DNA of 9,425 nt from JBLHLB01 sp047618505. GTDB taxonomy: Bacteria > Planctomycetota > UBA1135 > GCA-002686595. Below the pieces are notes generated by a model. The model was not told the origin of the DNA. It worked only from the letters and a program-made list of their open reading frames with translations, and ran no database searches. The position numbers and the translations under genes are program-made. The stretch covers positions 1-9,425 of the forward strand of contig JBLHLB010000146.1 of NCBI GenBank assembly GCA_047618505.1, read 5' to 3'. Position 1 is the first letter of the stretch. Every line of letters begins with the position of its first letter. Below are positions 1 through 7,000 of this stretch, piece after piece.

Positions 1-2
1 AG

Positions 3-806
3 AACATTGAGACTCTCCTCCATGGCGGACGCAACGAGCGCGACCAGGCGGCCTTCGGGTTGATGCGCCAGGTCCTCGACCAGGTGGGGGCGAACCCGGA
101 AAGCGGAGTCATATCCTGGGAGATCGATCCGGCCCTCGAGGGCGCGATCCTAAAGGCCTGGGAGGACCTCTCGGCGGCTGAGATGGAGTCCTACGAGGAC
201 GTTCCTATCACCCTGGCCCTCACGGTTCTGGTGGCCAAGCTTGGGAATCCCGCCGGCGTGGGTCGCCTGGCTGAACTTACACGTCTCCCCCAGAGCGTGG
301 ATCCCGACGGTGAAGGCCGATTCCTGGCCGCAGCCAGCCTCGGTGGTCTCAACGTGGACGGCACCCTCGAGGAAGGGCAGGCCGTCGTTGCTCGCGGGGC
401 ACTCCTGGCTCTTCTCGATGCCCCCGACGCGGGCCTGCGCCAGGCCGCCGCAATCGGCCTCCAGAGCCTCCCAGGGGAGGGTGTCCTGCCTGCACTGCGT
501 GGGCTTCTGGCCGATCGAGCGGTCGAATTGCGCCTCCAGGCGGCCCTTTCCCTCGCTCAGCTCGGCGACAACTCGGGGGAAGCTGTTCTCCTGGAGATGA
601 TCGCGCGGGCTCCCTACGAAGAGGAGCGCACCCGAGATCGCAAGAAATGGTCAAAGGAGGTCCTGATTTCCGAAAGCCGTTTGCAGGCCTTGGGCGGTCT
701 CGCGAAACTCGGCCAACTGCCTTCCCGGGAGGTCCTACAGAGTCTCGTGGACGACGATTCCGACGGTGAGCTGCGGGCCCTGGCCATGGAGCTCCTGGGG
801 GACTGA
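3..806 (+). CDS. HEAT-repeat protein, 5' partial
   Basis: The reading frame ending at TGA 804-806 has no stop back to the left edge (first whole codon at base 3), so this is the C-terminal part of a longer protein with about 267 residues visible. TTG at 60 and ATG at 63 are internal codons, because the 19 residues before them (for example LLHGGRNERDQAAFGLM) continue the same helical pattern. The product is Leu/Ala-rich, with paired amphipathic helices typical of HEAT/PBS-lyase-like repeats: LRQAAAIGLQSL, LRLQAALSLAQLGD, SRLQALGGLAKLG and LRALAMELLGD recur at about 30-40 residue spacing. HEAT repeats are protein-interaction scaffolds; no catalytic motif is visible. It lies 287 bp before the Rieske gene on the same strand, too far to assume co-transcription. 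Its link to the redox operon is unknown. The fold is fairly sure; the function is not assigned. Confidence 0.85.
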   Translation, partial: NIETLLHGGRNERDQAAFGLMRQVLDQVGANPESGVISWEIDPALEGAILKAWEDLSAAEMESYEDVPITLALTVLVAKLGNPAGVGRLAELTRLPQSVDPDGEGRFLAAASLGGLNVDGTLEEGQAVVARGALLALLDAPDAGLRQAAAIGLQSLPGEGVLPALRGLLADRAVELRLQAALSLAQLGDNSGEAVLLEMIARAPYEEERTRDRKKWSKEVLISESRLQALGGLAKLGQLPSREVLQSLVDDDSDGELRALAMELLGD

Positions 807-1093
807 TGCTCTGGTCTGCGCCTGCCAAGAGGATGAATCTTGTTCCCCTGCGGTGGTCTTGAGAAAGGCGTCACGGCGGTCAGACAATGCTTGCGCTCCT
901 CCTGAAGTCACCCCATCCTACTGGCCCAGAAGCCTACTGGTGAGCCTCCTAAGCAGCGCGAGCCCTCTGGGCGACTGTCTACGTGGCTCCCTCAAAAAGT
1001 GCTGCGTTCGGCAGCGTCACCGCAGCAATCAGCTCGGCTCCTGCTCCTCTCCGCCCACGCTCCACGCGCACCCGACACCGATCAGACACAGAC
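807..1093. other. Non-coding gap before the Rieske gene
   Basis: This 287-bp stretch separates the HEAT-repeat gene from the preferred Rieske start. I see no convincing gene and no strong terminator after the HEAT stop. It contains one weak promoter candidate (859-888), a short GCTGC/GCAGC hairpin (1001-1005 with 1011-1015, five-base loop), and an in-frame GTG at 983 that would lengthen the Rieske protein by 37 low-complexity residues. It probably carries the operon promoter and leader. Confidence 0.5.
859..888 (+). promoter_or_regulatory. Possible sigma-70-type promoter for the redox operon
   Basis: TTGAGA at 859-864 matches the -35 consensus at five of six positions. GACAAT at 883-888 matches the -10 consensus at four of six, with an 18-bp spacer. 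Transcription would start near 895, giving a leader of about 200 nt to the GTG at 1094. Matches of this quality occur by chance, and consensus use in the likely host phylum is uncertain. Confidence 0.25.
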
Positions 1094-1666
1094 GTGAGTG
1101 ACGACAAGTCCAAAAAGGCAGCCGACAGCAAGGCTGAAGCCGAAAAGTCCACCCTTGAACCCGCCCCCCTGCGCGGCGAGGTGAACCGTCGCGGGTTCTT
1201 CTCGGTGCTCGCAATCGGCTGGCTTGCCTTCGCGGGTGCTGCTGCAGGTCTTGGCGGCGCCATGGGGCGCTTCATGTTCCCGAACGTGAGCTTCGACCCG
1301 CCCCAGGAGTTCAAGGCCGGCTTCCCTGAGGAGTTCGCCCAGGGCAAGGTGGACGAGCGTTTCAAGGCCGCCTACGGCGTCTGGATCGTCCGTGAACAGA
1401 AGGGTTTCTTCGCCCTCTCCACGGTCTGCACGCACCTCGGTTGCACGCCGAACTGGCTCTCCTCGGATGAGAAGTTCAAGTGCCCCTGCCATGGTTCGGG
1501 CTTCATCCGCACCGGTATCAATGTCGAGGGGCCCGCACCGCGACCTCTCGAGCGCTACAAGATCACGATGGCCGAAGACGGCCAAATCCTGATCGACAAG
1601 AACACCAAGTTTCAGCAAGAGAAGGGCCAGTGGGAACTCGACGGCGCCTATCTGACCTACGCCTGA
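1094..1666 (+). CDS. Rieske [2Fe-2S] protein of a quinol:cytochrome c oxidoreductase (petC/qcrA-like)
   Basis: This is the iron-sulfur subunit that takes the first electron from quinol at the Qo site and passes it to the c-type cytochrome. Counting from GTG 1094 (190 aa), residues 1-30 are a Lys/Glu-rich hydrophilic leader. NRRGFF at 31-36 resembles a twin-arginine signal and runs into one hydrophobic helix (about 35-57) that would anchor the protein. The cluster-binding boxes are CTHLGC (112-117) and CPCHGSGF (130-137): ligands Cys112, His114, Cys130 and His133, with Cys117-Cys132 as the disulfide. The frame is also open to a GTG at 983, but the 37 extra residues are Ser/Arg/Pro-rich and unlike a Rieske N terminus, so I prefer 1094. 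Neither start has a clear Shine-Dalgarno. The last five sense codons and the stop are part of a perfect hairpin. Cytochrome b follows after 247 bp. Confidence 0.93.
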   Translation: MSDDKSKKAADSKAEAEKSTLEPAPLRGEVNRRGFFSVLAIGWLAFAGAAAGLGGAMGRFMFPNVSFDPPQEFKAGFPEEFAQGKVDERFKAAYGVWIVREQKGFFALSTVCTHLGCTPNWLSSDEKFKCPCHGSGFIRTGINVEGPAPRPLERYKITMAEDGQILIDKNTKFQQEKGQWELDGAYLTYA

Positions 1667-1682
1667 GGCGTAGGTCAGATAG
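1648..1682 (+). other. Perfect 16-bp hairpin whose loop is the Rieske stop codon
   Basis: Bases 1648-1663 and 1667-1682 are exact reverse complements (16 of 16 pairs), and the three-base loop 1664-1666 is the TGA stop codon of the Rieske gene. The left arm is therefore coding and the right arm is 3' UTR. No T-run follows, so it does not look like a standard intrinsic terminator on the + strand. It could protect or process the mRNA 3' end or partly attenuate transcription into cytochrome b. Confidence 0.9.
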
Positions 1683-1913
1683 ATGTCTATTGTGGGCTTC
1701 GCCCAGGAAGGATCGGACCGGCCATCGGTTGGTTTTTCGCTCTTCACTCCCTCTGATCATCTCCCCTGAGCATTTCTCTGTGAGGGGATTCTTCTGGGCC
1801 GCCTCGGCGAGCCTTGTTTGTCTCCTCCCTCTCTCCTTCGGACCTGGTCTTGGGTCTGATTTGAAATAGCCTGCCCCCGTCGGCGCCACCCCTCTTCCGC
1901 CGAGCCTCAATCG
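1667..1913. other. Non-coding gap between the Rieske and cytochrome b genes
   Basis: No gene is supported in these 247 bp. After the stop-codon hairpin come a small GGGC/GCCC hairpin with a TTC loop (1694-1704), a weak inverted repeat TCCCCT/AGGGGA (1762-1767 with 1783-1788) followed by ATTCTTCT, and a T/C-rich stretch. TCGGCG/CGCCGA (1880-1885 with 1898-1903) ends 10 nt before the next start codon. A separate promoter for cytochrome b is possible, but I see no good consensus. Confidence 0.5.
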
Positions 1914-2690
1914 ATGCAGAAGCTCTTCACGGCCATCCGGAACTCCCAGATCTGGCGTTCCGTTTTTCGCCACGGCTATCCCGATACGCCGCGCAACAGA
2001 ACCCTCGCGGTTCTGTCGAACACGTTCCTGCACCTGCACCCGGTCAAGGTGCGTCGGAGTGGTATTCGCCTCTCTTACACCTGGTGCATGGGCGGCCTGA
2101 CGTTCTTCCTGTTCCTTGTGGAAGCGATCACGGGCCTGCTCTTGATGTTCTACTACCGGCCCACCGCTGAGCTGGCCTACCAGGATATCTGGGGTTTCAG
2201 GGAGCACGTCGCCATCGGCGTCATGCGCGAGATGCACCGCTGGGCAGCCCACATGATGGTGATCACCGTCTGGCTGCACATGTACCGCGTCTTCCTGACC
2301 GGCTCCTACAAGCCGCCGCGGGAGTTCAACTGGAACGTGGGCGTGATCCTGCTCGTGCTAACCCTGCTCTTGTCCTTCACTGGCTACCTGCTCCCCTGGG
2401 ACCAGCTCGCGGTTTGGGCCATCACGGTCGGGTCGAATATGGCACGGGCGACGCCCTTCCTCGGCAATGAAGGTCCGGGTGCATCGCTGCTGGCCTTCGG
2501 TGGCCTGAACTTTGTCCACGCCGGTGACGACGCCCGCTTCGGCCTCCTGGCCGGGCGCTTCGTGGGGGAGGCGGCGCTCCTGCGCTTCTACGTTCTCCAC
2601 TGCGTTGGTCTACCCCTGGTGGCTGCCACATTGATGGCGGTTCACTTCTGGCGCGTCCGCAAGGATGGCGGGATCTCCGGACCCCTCTAG
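1914..2690 (+). CDS. petB: Cytochrome b6-type subunit (N-terminal half of cytochrome b)
   Basis: This 258-aa integral membrane protein carries the two b haems that move electrons from the Qo to the Qi side. Four main hydrophobic helices are visible (about 60-80, 105-128, 141-160 and 225-246). The bis-His ligands are His108/His122 and His229/His244. The first pair is 14 residues apart; the second is 15 apart, the cytochrome b6 spacing rather than the 14 of bc1. PWDQLAVWAI after helix C and the terminal RKDGGISGPL also match b6. Cys58 in WCMGG aligns with the b6 cysteine that binds the extra covalent haem (c_n/c_i). The loop between helices C and D (about 174-222) is roughly 20 residues longer than in plant b6, with TPFLGNEGPG near its start. 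ATG 1914 fits the family N terminus; there is no good Shine-Dalgarno. The C-terminal half is a separate gene 135 bp downstream. Confidence 0.96.
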   Translation: MQKLFTAIRNSQIWRSVFRHGYPDTPRNRTLAVLSNTFLHLHPVKVRRSGIRLSYTWCMGGLTFFLFLVEAITGLLLMFYYRPTAELAYQDIWGFREHVAIGVMREMHRWAAHMMVITVWLHMYRVFLTGSYKPPREFNWNVGVILLVLTLLLSFTGYLLPWDQLAVWAITVGSNMARATPFLGNEGPGASLLAFGGLNFVHAGDDARFGLLAGRFVGEAALLRFYVLHCVGLPLVAATLMAVHFWRVRKDGGISGPL

Positions 2691-2721
2691 CGCCCTGGGG
2701 AAGCAGCGGTTCGGAGGGCGC
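2690..2721 (+). other. 7-bp inverted repeat abutting the cytochrome b stop codon
   Basis: GCGCCCT (2690-2696) is the exact reverse complement of AGGGCGC (2715-2721), with an 18-base loop. The stem begins at the last base of the TAG stop. It has no T-tract and a long loop, so on its own it is weak; it is listed because similar structures recur at other gene ends in this operon. Confidence 0.4.
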
Positions 2722-2781
2722 TTGCCGCTCCCGCCCCGTGCTCCCCGCCCCAAACAAACACATCCCCGCTACCTCGCAGCC

Positions 2782-2801
2782 GTCGCCCTTCCCTGGGCGA
2801 C
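2782..2801 (+). other. 7-bp hairpin upstream of the petD-like start
   Basis: GTCGCCC (2782-2788) pairs exactly with GGGCGAC (2795-2801) around the loop TTCCCT. It ends 24 nt before ATG 2826; a weak AGGA (2810-2813) lies between hairpin and start. There is no T-run, so a translational or mRNA-stability role is more likely than termination, if it has a role at all. Confidence 0.5.
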
Positions 2802-2825
2802 ACCGTCTCAGGACAAGATCCCCCG

Positions 2826-3908
2826 ATGGGTGACTCCCTCAAGAACGCAATCAACTGGCTCTTTGAGCCCACACGCTACTTCCTCGGTAGCGCGGCGTTG
2901 ATTTGGGCGATCCTCTACTTCCGCAAGTTCTTCGCGCAGACGAAGGTCATCGTGGTCACCTTCGTGGTGGCTACGGCCTTCTTCGTGTGGGCCTTCGGCG
3001 ATCCGAACTTCAGTCGGATCATCACGAAGCCTGACAACCTGCCGATTCTGATCCTGCTGGCCACCGTCGTTTTCTTCACCTGGCTGGCCCTGTCCCAGGC
3101 GGTGACGAACGACGAGCGCACCAAGCGCGGTGAGCCCACGATCGAAGCCGAACTCGGGAAGAAGAAGGTCTTCACCTGGCCGGACTTGGTCTATTCCGAG
3201 TTCATCTGCATCATCCTCTTCCTGGCGCTCCTGACCGTTTGGTCGATCCTGATCGAAGCGCCGATCGAAGAGCCCGCCGCCTCGGCGCGGACACCAAACC
3301 CCTCCAAGGCTCCCTGGTACTTCCTGGGACTGCAGGAGCTCCTGGTGTACTTCGACCCCTGGTTGGCCGGTGTGTTGCTGCCGAGTTTCATCGTTGTGGG
3401 CCTCTGCGCGATCCCGTTTCTGGACGTGAACCCCAAGGGGAACGGCTACTACACGTTCGAGGAGCGTCCCTTCGCGATCTCCTTCTTCTGGGTTGGCTTC
3501 CTGCTCTTCTGGGTCGCCTTCGTGATCCTTGGGACATTCCTCAGGGGGCCAAACTGGTCCTTCTTTGGACCCTTCGAATACTGGGACCTGCACAAGTTGG
3601 AGCCACTGGTGAACGTCGACGTGTCGACCTACTTCTGGGTCAACTTGCTCGGTTCACCGCACCCAGAGAACCCCCTTGTGCGTGAGGCGCCCGGCATCCT
3701 CATGTTGCTTGGCTACTTCGTGGTCCTGCCGCCGCTGCTGGCCAAGACCGTGCTGCGCAAGCTCGTCGGCGAGATGGGTTTCGTTCGCTTCAACATCTTC
3801 ATGCACCTGCTGCTGTGGTTCGGGTTGATCCCCGTGAAGATGCTCCTGCGCTGGACAGTGAACCTGAAGTACATCGTCGGTATGCCCGAGTACTTCTTCA
3901 ACATCTGA
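2826..3908 (+). CDS. Cytochrome b C-terminal half (subunit IV / petD-like) with extra membrane helices
   Basis: This 360-aa membrane protein completes the Qo pocket with the preceding b6-type subunit. The subunit IV core runs from about 113 to 250: helix E (about 122-143), the Qo loop with PNPSKAPWYFLGLQELL at 157-173, helix F (about 180-199), helix G (about 216-238) and the segment RGPNWSFFGPF (240-250). The Qo motif is Ala162-Pro163-Trp164-Tyr165, so the Glu of the canonical PEWY is replaced by Pro. Compared with a roughly 160-aa photosynthetic subunit IV it is more than twice as long. It has about 110 extra N-terminal residues with three predicted helices (about 17-33, 41-57, 72-91) and two more at the C terminus (about 289-307 and 320-341). 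ATG 2826 is the preferred start; AGGA 12 nt upstream is a weak ribosome site. A strong hairpin follows the stop. Confidence 0.93.
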   Translation: MGDSLKNAINWLFEPTRYFLGSAALIWAILYFRKFFAQTKVIVVTFVVATAFFVWAFGDPNFSRIITKPDNLPILILLATVVFFTWLALSQAVTNDERTKRGEPTIEAELGKKKVFTWPDLVYSEFICIILFLALLTVWSILIEAPIEEPAASARTPNPSKAPWYFLGLQELLVYFDPWLAGVLLPSFIVVGLCAIPFLDVNPKGNGYYTFEERPFAISFFWVGFLLFWVAFVILGTFLRGPNWSFFGPFEYWDLHKLEPLVNVDVSTYFWVNLLGSPHPENPLVREAPGILMLLGYFVVLPPLLAKTVLRKLVGEMGFVRFNIFMHLLLWFGLIPVKMLLRWTVNLKYIVGMPEYFFNI

Positions 3909-3915
3909 GCCTTGA

Positions 3916-3953
3916 CCGGGATCGGGTGCCCGACCTGGGGCATCCAATCCCGG
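3916..3953 (+). other. Strong 15-pair hairpin after the petD-like gene
   Basis: CCGGGAT (3916-3922) pairs with ATCCCGG (3947-3953). After one C/A mismatch (3923/3946), bases 3924-3931 pair with 3938-3945 (seven Watson-Crick pairs and one G-T), leaving the six-base loop 3932-3937. The stem starts 8 nt after the TGA at 3906-3908. The following bases (ACAAGCAAGC) contain no T-run, so a canonical intrinsic terminator is not supported. A role in mRNA stability, processing or partial attenuation before the octahaem gene is plausible. Confidence 0.75.
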
Positions 3954-4005
3954 ACAAGCAAGCGTTCAAGATCTCACAGGCTCCCCGCGGGCCACACCCT
4001 TGACG

Positions 4006-4026
4006 GCGACTCACACTCGGAGTCGC
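4006..4026 (+). other. 7-bp hairpin just before the octahaem cytochrome start
   Basis: GCGACTC (4006-4012) pairs exactly with GAGTCGC (4020-4026) around a seven-base loop. The right arm overlaps the only Shine-Dalgarno-like bases near the start, GGAG at 4019-4022, which lie 14 nt from ATG 4037. If it forms in the mRNA it would cover that weak ribosome site. Role inferred only. Confidence 0.5.
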
Positions 4027-4036
4027 AACGAATGCC

Positions 4037-7000
4037 ATGGCCGATAGAGGCGATACTCACTACAAGACCGCGACCCTTAACAAGTGGTTCGCGGGCGCCA
4101 GTGTTTTCCTGCTGCTTGCATCCTTCTGGATGGTGCTGGATGACGCCATGCGTCCCTGGAAGCAGTACCAGCGGGAGTTCCGGTCGATCGAGATCGAGCG
4201 CAGCAACGAGGCCCTGGCCACAAGCAGCGCCCAGGCGGCCCTCGAGGATGAGGCGCGCTTGACGGAAGTCTTGGCCACTCGCCAGGCGGAGCTCGCTGCC
4301 CGCAGCGAGGAGCTTTCGACCGCCAGGGAGGAACTGTTCCTGCTCGAAGGCGAGCAGTTCACCACTTCCGAAGCGGAGAAGGTCGCCAAGCAGGTCTTCA
4401 ACTTCGCCAAGTTCAAGGTGGAAGAGCACCGCGTTCACACCGGCGACGATACTTACCACGCCGAGGAAATCACCGAGCTGGAGAGCACCTGGGCCGCGGC
4501 TAACAACCTGAAACTGGACATTGACCAGCGGGTTGTCACACAGCGGGACCTGATCGCCAGCCTGAATGCCGACGTCAAGGGAGCCGAGGGCGACATCAAG
4601 GCCGCCACCCGTGGAATTGATCTGGTGCGCACCAAGCTGGCATCCCTCGATCCCCAGGATGCGCCCACGATCATCGCCAACATCCTGCGCGACTTCCCCG
4701 GACTGGACTTCATCGGGCCGAACCTGAAGGTCAACAAGGTGGTGCTGCCAAACCTTCCTTTCAACCTGAATTTCACGACCAAGCCCCGCATTGACATGTG
4801 TCACACATGTCACGTGGCTATTGATAGCAACGGTTACGAGGACCTCGGGCAGCCGTTCACGAACCACCCGAATCTGGACCTCTACCTGACCGCCACTTCG
4901 CCCCATCCCATGACCGAGATGGGCTGCACCATCTGTCACCGCGGCGCTGGAGAGGCCCTGGACTTCATCCGGGCGGACCACCGCCCTACGGATGAGACCG
5001 AAGGCGATGAGTGGAACGACGAGCAGCACTGGCACAAGCAGCACCACTGGGACTACCCGATGCTCTCCTCCGAGATGGTGGAGGCAAGCTGCGTGCAGTG
5101 TCACCAGGACACCATGGAGCTGATCGCCGAGGATGCTCCCGAGGTCACCGAGGGCTACCGCCTCTTTGAGCGCTACGGATGCTACTCCTGCCACAAGGTG
5201 GATTGGTATCCGACCAAGCGCCGCCCGGGTCCGTCCCTGACGGGTATCCGCCAGAAGGCCGAACGCGAATTCATCGACGCTTGGGTCGCCAAGCCCAAGG
5301 CCTTCCGTCCGACCACCTGGATGCCCCAGGTTTTCCACCTGAGCAACTACTCCCCGGAGACGGTGATCGCCACCTCGGAGTATGGACAAGGTCGCCAGAT
5401 CATGGGTGATGAGTGGAGTGACTCGGCCATTGCCGCAGTCTCTGAGTTCATCTGGAACCGCGCGGATGACCTGGCTTCCCCCGCGATCCCCGTGGAGGGC
5501 GATGCCCTGCGCGGGCAAGAGGTCTTCCAGCTCGTGGGCTGCCTGGCCTGCCACAACATGGCGCCCTTTGGCGAAGAGGAGCGCGCGGACATCCAAGCCT
5601 CCGTCGAGGCCCTCAGCTACAGCGACTACGACCTGGGCGAGATCGCCAATGAGAGCAATGAGCACGGCCCCAACCTGCGTGGCGTTGCCACCAAGGTCAG
5701 CCGCGAATGGCTCTTTGCCTGGATCAAGGATCCGAGCGGCTACTGGTCCGAGACGCGCATGCCCAATCTGCGCCTGAGCGATCAGGAAGCGGCGGACATC
5801 GTGGCCTACATCTTCGCCGATCCAAAGGGCGTCTTCACGGAGACGCCGGAGGGCTGGGTAACGGGCAAGACGCCCTACAAGCGTGACGTTCTCGAGGAGC
5901 AGGCGCGCTGGTTCTTCAACCGCGAATTGCCCGCTGAGCTGGATCGACGCTTCGCCGAAGAGTGGGCCGACGACACAGTTCTCCTGGAGGCCCTAGGCGA
6001 GAAGTTTGTCCTGGCCCAGGGATGCCATTCTTGCCACGAGATTAATGGCCTCGAGAATGAGCAGCCGATCGGTACCGAACTCTCCACATGGGGTTCCAAG
6101 ACCGTCGACAAGCTCGATTGGGGCTTGATGCATGAGTTCATCGCTGAAGAGCGCGGCCTGGAAGGCAACCATGCCTGGCACTTCAAGCAGCAGCTACGCA
6201 GCTACCGCGAGCCCTGGCTAGACCTGAAGCTCGAGAATCCCCGCGTCTTCGACCGCGAGAAGTTCAAGAACCCGACCGAGCGCCTGCGCATGCCGTACTT
6301 CGGCTTTGACGAGGCGCAGCGTTTGGCCCTGGCCACCTTCGTTGTGGGCCTAGTCGAGGATGAAGTCAGCCGCGCCCGCATGGTGCCCAGCGCTGCTCAG
6401 CAATCCATGGATACCGGCCTGCGCGCTATCCGCCAGAACAACTGTGCGGCTTGCCACGTGATCGAGCCCGGCACCATCGACTTCACCGACAGTGATGGCG
6501 CCCACCGTTCCGTGCAGGGCCAATACCTGGCCTTCGAGGGTGAGGCTATGCCGCCTTCGAACGTTGATATTCACGGCGCGATCGCGAACTACGAAGCCTT
6601 CATCCAAGAGGTCGATGAAGACCCGGAGTTCAAGGTTGAGGACATTGCCATTCAGCTTCTGCGACCGGAGCCCGGTGTCGGTGAAGCCGGATCACTAATC
6701 GTCCTTGAGGACATTGAATCCCTCAGTTCGACCCCCGCCTGGGGTGGCGACTTCGTCAACCTGGTTGCGAAGCATTACCTCTACGCCTTCGGCTACGACG
6801 AGAACGACGAGGAGATCTCCCTGACCGGCGACCCTGATCGCGAAGGCCGTGTTCAGGACGCCGATGGCGAGTGGCGTTACTACGGTGAAGAGCCCTTCGA
6901 TAAAATCCGTTGGACCTTTGCCCCGCCGGTCTTGGTCGATGAGGGCGTCAAGCTTCAGCGGGACTGGTTCTTCGATTTCCTCGTAAGCCCCTATCCCCTG

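Noticed and set aside
766..1101. 111-aa plus-strand open frame spanning the first gap
   Set aside because: It overlaps the HEAT gene end and the Rieske start and is Ser/Cys/Arg-rich with no domain.
1762..1788. TCCCCT/AGGGGA inverted repeat followed by ATTCTTCT as a terminator
   Set aside because: Six pairs with a 15-base loop and an interrupted T-rich tail are too weak to call a terminator.
1563..2279. 238-aa minus-strand open frame across the Rieske-cytochrome b gap
   Set aside because: It overlaps two well-supported genes and the gap between them; composition is Arg/Gly/His-rich with no domain.
2808..3593. 261-aa minus-strand open frame
   Set aside because: It is antisense to the petD-like gene; the translation is charged low-complexity sequence typical of a shadow.
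3974..5665. 563-aa open frame on the minus strand
   Set aside because: It lies fully antisense to the octahaem cytochrome, whose eight CXXCH motifs prove the + frame. Long antisense frames are expected in GC-rich coding DNA, and its translation shows no recognisable domain.
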